Positions 1-7,354 of a stretch of 9,280 nt of DNA are shown piece by piece. A model generated the notes under the pieces. The model had not been told where the DNA came from. It was given only the letters and a program-made list of their open reading frames with translations, and made no database searches. This stretch comes from Pseudomonadota bacterium (GTDB taxonomy: Bacteria > Pseudomonadota > Gammaproteobacteria > Burkholderiales > Burkholderiaceae_D): the NCBI GenBank assembly GCA_023392035.1, contig JAEVZY010000031.1, positions 1 through 9,280 of the forward strand, in the 5' to 3' direction. Every line of letters starts with the position of its first letter. The first letter of the stretch is position 1. The translations under genes were made by a program, and so were the position numbers.

Positions 1-243
1 GCGCGCGGTCAGGATCAGCACCGGCAGGGTGGCGCCGCCGCGCCGCTGCTGCCGCAGCAGCTCCAGTCCGTCCATGTCGGGCAGGCCAAGATCGAGGATG
101 AGCAACTGGTAAGCCACTTGCGACAAGGCGGCCGCTGCCGCCTTGCCGGTGGTCACCCAATCAACGGCGTAATTGGCCTGTTGAAGGGCGAATACCAGGC
201 CATCGCCCAGTTCGGGATCGTCTTCCACCAGGAGTAAACGCAT
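1..243 (-). CDS. OmpR-family response regulator, receiver domain (partial, C-terminus outside window)
   Basis: The reverse strand from the ATG at 243 stays open to the window edge and gives 81 residues of a CheY-like receiver domain. Visible landmarks are the acidic pocket E7-D8-D9 after the first strand (MRLLLVEDD), the likely phospho-acceptor D51 in the LILDLGLPDMDGLELL stretch, and the conserved Thr79 in VLILTAR. The phrases VDWV and LDLGLPDMDG resemble the QseB/PmrA/TctD branch of OmpR regulators, which carry a C-terminal winged helix; that half would lie to the left of the window, so the DNA-binding class is inferred. It is transcribed divergently from the efflux operon starting at 520, an arrangement typical of a two-component system controlling the adjacent transporter. 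A partner histidine kinase would be expected downstream, off the window. No strong Shine-Dalgarno is seen before this ATG. The exact signal and orthology cannot be told. Confidence 0.93.
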   Translation of the reverse strand, partial: MRLLLVEDDPELGDGLVFALQQANYAVDWVTTGKAAAAALSQVAYQLLILDLGLPDMDGLELLRQQRRGGATLPVLILTAR

Positions 244-519
244 GGGCAGGCCAAGAGAAAGGTTGAGGCAAGGTTGCGCGGGTAGACTGCGAAGCCTTCT
301 GCAAAAGGACTTGATGCATCTCGAATCCAGCGAATTATGCGCGTGCTTGGCCGACCGCGGATAGCGGCAAAAAAAATGAGCCGGGTCCCACGGTCGCGAA
401 CTCACGCTGAACAAATGCGTATCAAACCCTGGAAAGCGTTGGCATCAAACTCGACCATCCCAAAAAGAACAACCCTCTATCCAGGCGCCTGAATCGGCCT
501 GCTTCCGACCACCTCAGCC
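244..519. promoter_or_regulatory. Intergenic region between response regulator and efflux operon
   Basis: This 276-bp stretch separates two divergent genes and must hold both promoters. On the plus strand two weak sigma70-like arrangements are visible. One is TTGATG (311-316) with AATTAT (333-338) and a 16-bp spacer. The other is TTGGCA (439-444), five of six matches to the consensus -35 but with no good -10 (only an A-rich run at 462-467). The heptamer ATCAAAC occurs twice, at 421-427 and 444-450, 23 bp apart; the second copy overlaps the TTGGCA element, as an activator site might. A short hairpin-capable CCGC-GGATA-GCGG lies at 355-367. No element matches a well-known operator. The promoter assignments are inference from consensus alone. 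Confidence 0.35.
314..364 (+). CDS. Candidate 16-codon leader ORF upstream of the efflux operon (speculative)
   Basis: An ATG at 314 is preceded by a good Shine-Dalgarno-like AAAAGGA (303-309) with a 4-nt gap. It opens a 16-codon frame reading MHLESSELCACLADRG, which stops at TAG 362-364. The stop lies in the loop of the hairpin-capable 355-367 segment. The peptide contains one His and a Cys-Ala-Cys pair. Its ribosome-binding site looks better than that of the adaptor gene at 520. It could be a translated leader peptide of the efflux mRNA, but a 16-codon ORF can easily arise by chance, and transcription from upstream of 303 is not shown. It would be excluded if transcription starts from the candidate promoter at 311-338. 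Confidence 0.15.
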   Translation: MHLESSELCACLADRG

Positions 520-1749
520 ATGACCAAGAATCAGAGAATCGCATTGTGGGCGACCGTCGCTGTCATTGCGCTTGCCGGACTGGGCTACGGCCTGATCGGC
601 AAGAACAGTGAAAACGAAAGTCGGGCCGCGCCGCCGGCCAAAGCCGCGGCCAGCTCGTTTCGTCCGAATTCGGAACAGCGTGCCGGCCTCAGGATAGAAC
701 CGGTGGTCTCGCGCCAATTCGTGGCGCAGGAACAGACCGACGGCTATATCTCGGTCAACGAAGCCACCAGCGTCAACGTCTTCTCGCCTTTCAGCGGCCG
801 GGTCTCCTCCATTCAGGCCAAGCTGGGCGAAGTGGTCAAGCGCGGCGCGCCGCTGATGACGGTCGAGGCGAGCGAAGTGGTGCAGGCCCAGAACGACCTG
901 GTGGCGGCATTGGCCACGCTGGGCACCGCCAAATCGCAATTGCGGATTGCCGAACTGAACGAGAAGCGCCAGCACGACATGTTTGAAGCCAAGGCCGGCG
1001 CCCTGAAGGACTGGCAACAGGCGCAAGCCGAGCTGGCGGCCGCGCAAAGCGGATTGCGAACCGCCGAAATCGGCCTCAACTCGGCGCGCAATCGCTTCCG
1101 CATCCTGGGCCGCAGCGAACAGGACCTGAGCCAGGTGGAAGAACAACCCGCCAGCCGCCTGAAACCGGATTCGGTGGTGCATGCGCCCATCAGCGGTACC
1201 GTGGTGCAGCGCCAGGTCGGCCTCGGGCAATTCATCCAGAGCGCCTCCGCCGGCGCGGCCAATCCCGTGTTTGTGATTTCCGACCTGTCCACCGTCTGGC
1301 TGATCGCCAATCTGCGCGAGGCCGATGCCGGCCTGGTCAAGCTTGGCCAGCGGGTACAGGTGCGCACGCTGGCCTATCCGGACCGGGTGTTCCAGGCCAC
1401 CATCACCTGGATTTCGCCCTCGGTGGATCCGAATACCCATCGCATTCCGGTGCGCGCCGAAATCGCCAATGCCGACGGCGCGCTCAAGCCGCAGATGTAT
1501 GCGCGCTTTGCCATCATTGCCGGCGCCGGCCAGCAAGCGCTGGCCGTGCCGCAGCAGGCCGTCATCTATGAAGGCGACAGCGCGCGGGTATTTGTCGAGA
1601 ATGCCGACGGCAGCATTGCCGCGCGCAGCGTCAGCATTGGTCACCAGGATGGCGACCAACTGGAAGTGCTCAAGGGCCTGAACCCCGGCGACAAGGTGGT
1701 CACCGCCGGCGCCATCTTCATCGATCGCGTCACCAAGGGCACGCCATGA
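520..1749 (+). CDS. RND efflux periplasmic adaptor subunit (membrane fusion protein, CzcB/CusB-like)
   Basis: This 409-residue protein links the inner-membrane pump to the outer-membrane channel. Residues 8-26 form one hydrophobic N-terminal segment, a signal anchor rather than a lipoprotein signal because there is no lipobox cysteine. The first lipoyl half lies around 84-115 (VFSPFSGRVSSIQAKLGE). A coiled-coil hairpin rich in Ala, Gln and Glu spans about 117-207. The second lipoyl half is at 217-255 (HAPISGTVVQRQVGLGQFI), the beta-barrel at 257-335 (LSTVWLIANLREAD), and the membrane-proximal domain follows to about 405. Length and order fit the family. There is no cysteine and no His- or Met-rich N-terminal tail such as metal-dedicated adaptors may carry, so a metal substrate is not supported here. 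Its stop overlaps the permease start (ATGA, 1746-1749), implying translational coupling. The ATG at 520 has no clear Shine-Dalgarno, but it is placed directly before the signal anchor. Confidence 0.93.
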   Translation: MTKNQRIALWATVAVIALAGLGYGLIGKNSENESRAAPPAKAAASSFRPNSEQRAGLRIEPVVSRQFVAQEQTDGYISVNEATSVNVFSPFSGRVSSIQAKLGEVVKRGAPLMTVEASEVVQAQNDLVAALATLGTAKSQLRIAELNEKRQHDMFEAKAGALKDWQQAQAELAAAQSGLRTAEIGLNSARNRFRILGRSEQDLSQVEEQPASRLKPDSVVHAPISGTVVQRQVGLGQFIQSASAGAANPVFVISDLSTVWLIANLREADAGLVKLGQRVQVRTLAYPDRVFQATITWISPSVDPNTHRIPVRAEIANADGALKPQMYARFAIIAGAGQQALAVPQQAVIYEGDSARVFVENADGSIAARSVSIGHQDGDQLEVLKGLNPGDKVVTAGAIFIDRVTKGTP

Positions 1750-4700
1750 ACCAGGTGGCGGTATTTGCCATCCGTCAGCGCGTGCTGATGGTGATCCTGC
1801 TGGTGGTCCTGCTGGCGGCCGGGCTGGTGAGCTTTCTCAAGCTGAATATCGAAGCCTATCCGGACCCGGTGCCGCCGATGGTGGACATCATCACCCAGAG
1901 CACCGGCCAGTCGGCGGAAGAGATCGAGCGCTACATCACGATTCCGATCGAGGTGCAGCTGGCCGGCATGCCCAACGTGAAGTCGATCCGCACCATTTCG
2001 CTGTTCGGCCTGTCCGACGTCAAGGTGCAGTTCACCTACGACTACACCTATGAGCAGGCGCAGCAGCAGGTGATCAACCGCCTGTCGCAACTGGGCCAAT
2101 TGCCCAACAATGCCGCGCCGCAGATTTCGCCGATCAGTCCCATCGGCGAGATCTACCGCTTCCGCGTGGTGGGGCCGGCCGGCTATTCGGTGACGGACCT
2201 GAAGACCATCGAATCCTGGATGCTGGAACGGCGCTTCAAGTCGATCCCGGGCGTCATCGATGTCAATGGCTGGGGCGGCAAGAGCAAGGCTTTCGAGGTC
2301 CAGGTCGATCTCGGCAAGCTCAATCGCTATGGCCTGTCGCTGCCGCAGGTGCTGCAGGTGCTCAACAACAGCAACACCAATGTCGGCGGCCAGACCGTGA
2401 ATTTCGGCGCGCAGTCGGCGGTGGTGCGCGGCATCGGCCTGATCCAGTCGCTGGACGACATCCGCAATACCTCCATCGCCACCAACAATGGCGCGCCGGT
2501 GCTGGTGAAAGACATTGCCACGGTGTCGATCGGTCATCTGCCGCGCCTGGGCATCGCCGGCCAGGACGATGACAACGACATCGTGCAGGGCATCGTGCTG
2601 ATGCGGCGTGGCGAACAGTCGGCGCCCACCATCAAGCGCGTCGAAGAAGAGATGCGCAAGATCAATGCGTCGGGCGTGCTGCCGCCCGGCGTGCGTCTGG
2701 AAAAAATCTACGACCGCAGCGACCTGATTCGCCTGACCACCCACACCGTGGTGGAAAACCTGCTGGTCGGCATCCTGCTGATCTTCTGCATCCAGTGGAT
2801 CTTCCTGGGCGACTTGCGCAGCGCCATCATCGTCAGCATCACGATTCCCTTCGCGCTGTTCTTCGCGGTCGGCATCATGATCGTGCGCGGCGAATCGGCC
2901 AACCTGCTGTCGGTGGGCGCCATCGACTTCGGCCTGATCGTGGATGCCAGCGTGATCATGGTGGAAAACATCTTCCGTCATCTGTCGCATGGCGGGCCGC
3001 GCACGGCGCAGGAGCGCTATGACACCATTGCCCGCGCCGCGTCCGAGGTCAACAAGGCCATCTTCTTCTCGGCCGCCATCATCATCGCCGGCTTCCTGCC
3101 CTTGTTCACCCTGACCGGAGTCGAAGGCCATATCTTTGGCCCCATGGCGCGCACCTATGCCTACGCTTTGGCGGGCGGCCTGCTGGCCACCTTCACGGTA
3201 TCGCCGGCACTGTCGGCGCTGCTCTTGAAGGGCAAGATCGAGGAAAAGGAAACCGTGGTGGTGGAATGGATGCGGCGCGTCTACACGCCCGTCATCCAGT
3301 TTGCCCTGGCCAACCAGAAAGTGGTGCTGGCCGGCGCAGCCGGCCTGGCCCGGGTGTCTTTCCTGATGCTGCGTTCGCTCGGGCTGGAATTCCTGCCCAA
3401 GCTGGAAGAGGGCAATCTGTGGATCCGCGCCACCATGCCCACCTCCATCTCGCTGGAGGAAAGCCAGCAATACGCCAATGGCATCCGGCGCCTGATCAAG
3501 AGTTATCCGGAGGTGCAGACCGTCATCTCGCAAAACGGCCGGCCCGACAGCGGCACCGATGCCACCGGGTTTTTCAATACCGAGCTGTTTGTGCCCTTGA
3601 AGCCTTTCAATACCTGGCGCAAGGGCGTCAACAAGGAAAAGCTGGTGGATGAAATCGCCCGCAACCTGGAAGCCAGGTATCCGGGCGTGGAATTCAACTT
3701 CTCGCAATACATCCAGGACAACGTGGAAGAGGCCGCCTCCGGCGTCAAGGGGCAGAACTCGATCAAGGTCTATGGCAATGACCTGGCGACGCTGGAAAAG
3801 ACCGCGCAGGAAATCGAGAAGGTGATGGAGACCGTGCCGGGCGTGGTCGATCTCGCCATCTTCAAGGAGCTGGGCCAGCCGACGGTGCGCATCGATGTCG
3901 ACCGGGCGCGGGCGGCGCGCTACGGCTTGTCGCCGGGCGACATCAATTCCACGGTGCAGATCGCCATCGGCGGCCAGGCGGCCGGGAATCTGTATGAGCC
4001 CGGCAGCGACCGCAATTTCCCCATCATCGTGCGCCTGGCCTCGCCTTATCGCCAGAGCTTGGACGCGATGCGCCGCATCACCATTGCCGCACCGGCGTCC
4101 TCGGGCAACGGCGTGGTGCAGATTCCGCTCACCGATGTGGCCGAAGTGTCGCTGACTTCGGGCGCATCCATGATCTACCGCGAAAACCAGACGCGCTACA
4201 TCCCGATCAAGTTCGGCGTGCGCGGCCGCGACCTGGGCGGAGCGGTGGAGGAAGCGCAGCAAAAGGTGGCGCAGAAGGTCAAGCTGCCTTCGGGCTATCG
4301 GATGGAATGGGTGGGCGAATTCGGCAATCTGCAGGAAGCGCTGGCACGCCTGAAGATCGTGGTACCGATCACACTGGCCGTCATCCTGCTGCTGCTCTAT
4401 GTGAACTTCTCATCGCTGGTCGACACGCTGCTGGCCGGCAGCGTGATGCCGATGGCGCTGGTGGGCGGCATCTTCGCGCTGTTCTTTACCGGCACACCGT
4501 TCTCGGTGTCGGCCGCGATCGGCTTCATTGGGCTGTTCGGCATCTCGGTCATGGAAGGCATCATCGTGCTGTCCTATTTCAACCAGAGGGTGGATGAAGG
4601 GATGGAACGCAGCGCGGCCTTGCTCGATTCCTGCCAGACCCGCTTGCGGCCGGTGATGATGACTTGCATTGCCGCCTGCGTCGGCCTGCTGCCGGCCGCC

Positions 4701-4853
4701 ATTTCCACCGGCATCGGCTCCCAGGTGCAAAAGCCGCTGGCGCTGGTGGTGGTGGGCGGCATCCTGCTGGCGCCGGTGCTGGTGCTGGTGCTGTTCCCGA
4801 TTTTGATTTCCATGTATTCGCGGCGCGGACTGCGTGTCGCAGAGGCGGGGTGA
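1746..4853 (+). CDS. RND-family efflux permease, CzcA/CusA-like (HME-type) inner-membrane pump
   Basis: This proton-driven antiporter has 1035 residues, a normal length for the family. It shows the duplicated RND plan: TM1 near 13-31, a large periplasmic porter loop (about 40-335), TM2-6 within about 336-495, TM7 near 525-545, a second periplasmic loop (about 548-868), and TM8-12 to 1024. TM4 reads GAIDFGLIVDASVIMVEN (391-408), so D394, D400 and E407 match the acidic triad of CzcA-type heavy-metal pumps needed for proton coupling. Other family stretches are ITIPIEVQLAGMPNV (65-78), EFLPKLEEG (548-556) and GSQVQKPLALVVVGG (991-1005). Substrate is uncertain: porter-domain His is sparse and the partners lack metal motifs, although several Met (564, 694, 775, 809, 853) face the second loop region. 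R536 inside TM7 is unusual. A Shine-Dalgarno AAGGG (1735-1739) sits 6 nt before the start. Confidence 0.95.
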   Translation: MNQVAVFAIRQRVLMVILLVVLLAAGLVSFLKLNIEAYPDPVPPMVDIITQSTGQSAEEIERYITIPIEVQLAGMPNVKSIRTISLFGLSDVKVQFTYDYTYEQAQQQVINRLSQLGQLPNNAAPQISPISPIGEIYRFRVVGPAGYSVTDLKTIESWMLERRFKSIPGVIDVNGWGGKSKAFEVQVDLGKLNRYGLSLPQVLQVLNNSNTNVGGQTVNFGAQSAVVRGIGLIQSLDDIRNTSIATNNGAPVLVKDIATVSIGHLPRLGIAGQDDDNDIVQGIVLMRRGEQSAPTIKRVEEEMRKINASGVLPPGVRLEKIYDRSDLIRLTTHTVVENLLVGILLIFCIQWIFLGDLRSAIIVSITIPFALFFAVGIMIVRGESANLLSVGAIDFGLIVDASVIMVENIFRHLSHGGPRTAQERYDTIARAASEVNKAIFFSAAIIIAGFLPLFTLTGVEGHIFGPMARTYAYALAGGLLATFTVSPALSALLLKGKIEEKETVVVEWMRRVYTPVIQFALANQKVVLAGAAGLARVSFLMLRSLGLEFLPKLEEGNLWIRATMPTSISLEESQQYANGIRRLIKSYPEVQTVISQNGRPDSGTDATGFFNTELFVPLKPFNTWRKGVNKEKLVDEIARNLEARYPGVEFNFSQYIQDNVEEAASGVKGQNSIKVYGNDLATLEKTAQEIEKVMETVPGVVDLAIFKELGQPTVRIDVDRARAARYGLSPGDINSTVQIAIGGQAAGNLYEPGSDRNFPIIVRLASPYRQSLDAMRRITIAAPASSGNGVVQIPLTDVAEVSLTSGASMIYRENQTRYIPIKFGVRGRDLGGAVEEAQQKVAQKVKLPSGYRMEWVGEFGNLQEALARLKIVVPITLAVILLLLYVNFSSLVDTLLAGSVMPMALVGGIFALFFTGTPFSVSAAIGFIGLFGISVMEGIIVLSYFNQRVDEGMERSAALLDSCQTRLRPVMMTCIAACVGLLPAAISTGIGSQVQKPLALVVVGGILLAPVLVLVLFPILISMYSRRGLRVAEAG

Positions 4854-4856
4854 GCG

Positions 4857-6347
4857 ATGAGCAAGAACAACAAAGCGCTCGCCAAAACCTCATCGGGCCT
4901 GGCCCTGGCTCTGGTCCTGGCCGGTTGCGCGGTCGGTCCCGACTTCGTGCGGCCGGGCCTGGACCGCAATGCCGGCTATGGCGAGGCGGCGCCGATGCCG
5001 GCGACGGCCCAGGCGCAAGCGGACAGCGTCACGCCGCCGCGCTTCCAGTATGGCGCCGACATTCCGGCGCAATGGTGGACGGTATTCCGTTCGCCGCGCC
5101 TGAACGCGCTGGTGGAGCAGGCCTTGCGGGCCAATCCCAACATCAAGGCGGCCGAAGCGGCGCTGGTGGTGGCGCAGGAAAGCGTGCGCGCGCAACGGGG
5201 CGCCTATCTGCCCCAGGTCAGCGCCAATTTCAATCCGACCCGGCAAAAGTCGGCGGGCATCCTGTCGCCGGCACTCGATTCCGGCGCCAATCCCTACAAC
5301 CTGCACACGGCCCAGCTCAATATCTCCTACATGGCGGATGTGTTCGGCCTCAATCGCAGGACCGTGGAGTCGCTCGAGGCGCAGTCCGAGTTCCAGCACT
5401 ACCAACTGCGCGCGGCCCATCTTTCGCTGTCATCCAATGTGGTGGCAAGCGTGGTGCAGATCGCCGGCCTGTCGGGCCAGATCGAGGCCACCGAAGCCAG
5501 CATCGGCATCGTCAGCGAGCAATTGGGCATCCAGCGCAAGCAACTGGAAGCGGGCGCGATCCCCGAAGCCAATGTGATTGCGCAGGAAGCCCTGCTGGCC
5601 CAGACCCAGGCCCAACTGCCGGCGCTGCGCAAGCAGTTGCAGCAGCAAAAGCATTTGCTGGCGGCGCTGACCGGCGGCTTTCCCGGCAAGGCGGATGATT
5701 TCAATTTCACCCTGGCCGAACTGAACATGCCGGCCGAATTGCCGGTGTCCTTGCCTTCCGCCCTGGTGGAGCACCGTCCTGATATTCGTGCGGCAGAGGC
5801 GCAATTGAAGGCCGCCAGCGCGCAGATCGGCGTGGCCGTGGCCAATATGCTGCCGCAGATTACGCTCTCGGCCGACCTTGGCAGTTCGGCCCTCACCGTG
5901 GGCCAGTTGTTCTCTTCCGGCACCGGCTTCTGGGCGCTGGCGGCCGGCGTGATGCAGCCGGTATTCCAGGGCGGTACGCTGATCCACCGAAAGCGCGCGG
6001 CCGAGGCTGCTTTCAATCAGTCGGCAGCGCAATACCAGGCCACCGTCATTTCCGCCTTCCAGAACGTGGCCGATTCCTTGCGTGCGCTGGAGTTCGACGT
6101 CGACGGCCTGAATGCCGCGCGCACTGCCGAAGCCGCCACCTTCAAGAGCTTGAACATCGCGCGCCGCCAACTGGAACTGGGCGACGTCAGCTATCTGGGT
6201 CTGTTGACGGCCCAGCAGTCATACCAGCAGGCGCGCCTGGCGGCGGTGCAGGCCGAGACCTTGCGCCTGGCCGATGTGGCGGCGCTGTTCCAGGCCCTGG
6301 GCGGCAGTTGGAACAAGCCGCAGCAGAGCGCCAAGGCCACGCCCTGA
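4857..6347 (+). CDS. RND efflux outer-membrane channel lipoprotein, NodT family (TolC-like)
   Basis: This 496-residue protein should be the outer-membrane exit duct of the tripartite pump. The N-terminus has a short positive region, a hydrophobic core and the lipobox L21-A22-G23-C24, so it is predicted to be cleaved before and lipidated at C24. AVGPDFVRP just after this is typical of NodT/OprM-type channels. Two repeated outer-membrane efflux domains follow. The first runs about 75-270, from WWTVFRSPRLNALVEQAL with long coiled-coil helices. The second runs about 297-480, with VEHRPDIRAAEAQLKAASAQIG at 304-325 as the family-typical repeat entry. Length fits the family. It starts 3 bp after the permease stop, with GGGGTGA as a probable ribosome-binding site, so it is the third gene of one operon. 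It ends 13 bp before the stop of the convergent LysR gene, with no clear terminator between them. Confidence 0.95.
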   Translation: MSKNNKALAKTSSGLALALVLAGCAVGPDFVRPGLDRNAGYGEAAPMPATAQAQADSVTPPRFQYGADIPAQWWTVFRSPRLNALVEQALRANPNIKAAEAALVVAQESVRAQRGAYLPQVSANFNPTRQKSAGILSPALDSGANPYNLHTAQLNISYMADVFGLNRRTVESLEAQSEFQHYQLRAAHLSLSSNVVASVVQIAGLSGQIEATEASIGIVSEQLGIQRKQLEAGAIPEANVIAQEALLAQTQAQLPALRKQLQQQKHLLAALTGGFPGKADDFNFTLAELNMPAELPVSLPSALVEHRPDIRAAEAQLKAASAQIGVAVANMLPQITLSADLGSSALTVGQLFSSGTGFWALAAGVMQPVFQGGTLIHRKRAAEAAFNQSAAQYQATVISAFQNVADSLRALEFDVDGLNAARTAEAATFKSLNIARRQLELGDVSYLGLLTAQQSYQQARLAAVQAETLRLADVAALFQALGGSWNKPQQSAKATP

Positions 6348-6360
6348 GCTGAGCCCGGCT

Positions 6361-7260
6361 TCAGAATGAACGCAGGGCGTGGCGCTTGAGGAGCTCCGTG
6401 AAATCCGCCGCGCACTGCGGCAGTTGCCGGCTGCGGTCGCTCACCTGGTAGAAGTCCAGCTCCACCTCGGGCGAACCGAGCGCTTCCACCTGCAGGCCGC
6501 GATTGCGGCAGGCGGAACTGGCGGTGGAAGGCAGGATGGCAATGCCGCATCCGGCCGCCACCAGGCCGATCTGGGTATCGAGGAAATTCACTTCAAAGGC
6601 CGGCGGCGCGGCATGCCCGGCTGAATTCAGGTGCTTGTTGATCAGCTGCTGGATCGGGTTTTCCGGCGGCAGGCCGATGAAGCGCTTGTCCACCAGCTCG
6701 GCCCAGCGCCGTTTGCCGCGGCGCGCCGGCGGCAGCACGCCGGGGCGGCTCACCACCATCAGCGAAAAGCGGAACACCGGCGTGCGCAACACGCCCGGCC
6801 TGGGCTTGATGAACATGCCCAGCCCCAGGTCCACTTCCCCCGCCTTCACCATGCGCGCGATGTCTTCCATCGAAGTGTCGGTCAGGCGCACGCTCACTTC
6901 GGGATGCTGGGCCTGGAAGGCGGCGATCGCTTCCGGCAACAGGTTGGCCGCGGCCATCGGCGGCGCCGCCACCGAGAGTGTGAGATTGGCCGCGCGCGCC
7001 CGGCCGCCCAGGTTGGAGATTGCCGCCTCGATTGCCTGCACATTCTGCTCCGCCACCGACAGGAACTGGCTGCCGAATTCGGTCAGCTTCACTTGCCGCG
7101 TGGTGCGGTCGAACAGACGGAAACCCAGTTGCTGCTCCAGTTCGCGAATCATCAGGCTCAAGCCGGATTGGGCGATATACATCTGCTCCGCCGCGCGCGA
7201 AAAATTGCGGTGGCGGGCAACCAGCAGGAAGGCCGTGAGTTGGCGCGTGGTGATGTTCAT
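6361..7260 (-). CDS. LysR-type transcriptional regulator
   Basis: This 299-residue protein has the standard LysR length and order. An N-terminal winged helix-turn-helix covers about 1-60 (MNITTRQLTAFLLVARHRNF, then SRAAEQMYIAQSGLS as the helix-turn-helix, with LEQQLGFRLFDRTTRQVKLTEFG). A linker helix follows to about 88, and then a periplasmic-binding-protein-like effector domain (about 92-295) with strands such as LTLSVAAP and GEVDLGLGMF and the GLVAAGCGIAILP segment at 232-244. I chose the ATG at 7260; the frame could extend to a TTG at 7314, but the extra 18 residues do not resemble the family and would cover the divergent control region. It is divergent from the solute-binding protein gene, so it likely controls that gene, the downstream flavoprotein and itself. 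The ligand is unknown, perhaps the acid bound by the transporter or a product of the flavoenzyme. Confidence 0.94.
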   Translation of the reverse strand: MNITTRQLTAFLLVARHRNFSRAAEQMYIAQSGLSLMIRELEQQLGFRLFDRTTRQVKLTEFGSQFLSVAEQNVQAIEAAISNLGGRARAANLTLSVAAPPMAAANLLPEAIAAFQAQHPEVSVRLTDTSMEDIARMVKAGEVDLGLGMFIKPRPGVLRTPVFRFSLMVVSRPGVLPPARRGKRRWAELVDKRFIGLPPENPIQQLINKHLNSAGHAAPPAFEVNFLDTQIGLVAAGCGIAILPSTASSACRNRGLQVEALGSPEVELDFYQVSDRSRQLPQCAADFTELLKRHALRSF

Positions 7261-7316
7261 GGCGGCGGATGCGTGGATACGGCGGGTTTCGTGCGGCGGC
7301 GCATTGATCAGCAATG

Positions 7317-7335
7317 CGTATTAAATGATATTACG
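7317..7335. promoter_or_regulatory. Imperfect inverted repeat, candidate second LysR half of the operator
   Basis: CGTATTAAATGATATTACG forms an imperfect dyad: six of the seven outer base pairs match (CGTA/TACG, then one T-T mismatch, then TA/TA). Its centre (7326) is 20 bp from the centre of the perfect dyad (7346), close to two helical turns. LysR tetramers commonly contact two such sites on one face of the DNA. It does not itself show T-N11-A in its symmetric positions (T7319 to A7333 is N13), so this call is weaker than its neighbour. Confidence 0.35.
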
Positions 7336-7337
7336 AT

Positions 7338-7354
7338 TCTATTTCTCAAATAGA
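7338..7354. promoter_or_regulatory. Perfect inverted repeat with T-N11-A spacing, candidate LysR operator
   Basis: TCTATTT-CTC-AAATAGA is a perfect dyad with 7-bp arms and a 3-bp centre. T7340 and A7352 are separated by 11 bases, which is the classical LysR-family box. It lies 78 bp upstream of the divergent lysR start and 97 bp before the solute-binding protein start, just upstream of a possible -10. Binding is inferred from symmetry and context. Confidence 0.55.

Noticed and set aside
355..376. Hairpin CCGC-GGATA-GCGG followed by a run of A, resembling a terminator
   Set aside because: The A-run follows the stem on the plus strand, so the T-run on the minus strand comes before the stem. 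Neither orientation gives stem then U-run.
514..1659. 381-codon open frame on the minus strand opposite the adaptor gene
   Set aside because: Antisense shadow of the adaptor with no recognisable domain.
1641..4262. 873-codon open frame on the minus strand opposite the RND permease
   Set aside because: It lies wholly antisense to well-supported genes, its translation is His/Arg/Asp-rich and low in complexity, and it has no family motifs. Long antisense frames are a normal by-product of high GC and strong codon bias.
4664..5698. 344-codon plus-strand frame overlapping the end of the permease and the start of the channel gene
   Set aside because: Out of frame with both real genes; its translation is Gly/Arg/Ala-rich without motifs, while both overlapped frames carry clear family signatures.
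6349..6364. Small inverted repeat CTGAGCC/GGCTTCAG between the convergent channel and LysR genes, possibly a bidirectional terminator
   Set aside because: The stem is about six pairs with one bulge and a very short loop, and no T-run follows on either strand, so it does not meet the pattern of an intrinsic terminator.
7261..7314. 18-residue N-terminal extension of the LysR protein from a TTG at 7314
   Set aside because: The ATG at 7260 starts exactly where LysR homologues start, and the extension has no family similarity.
6503..7324. 273-codon and 240-codon plus-strand frames opposite the LysR gene
   Set aside because: Shadow frames; the minus-strand LysR frame has a complete helix-turn-helix and effector domain.
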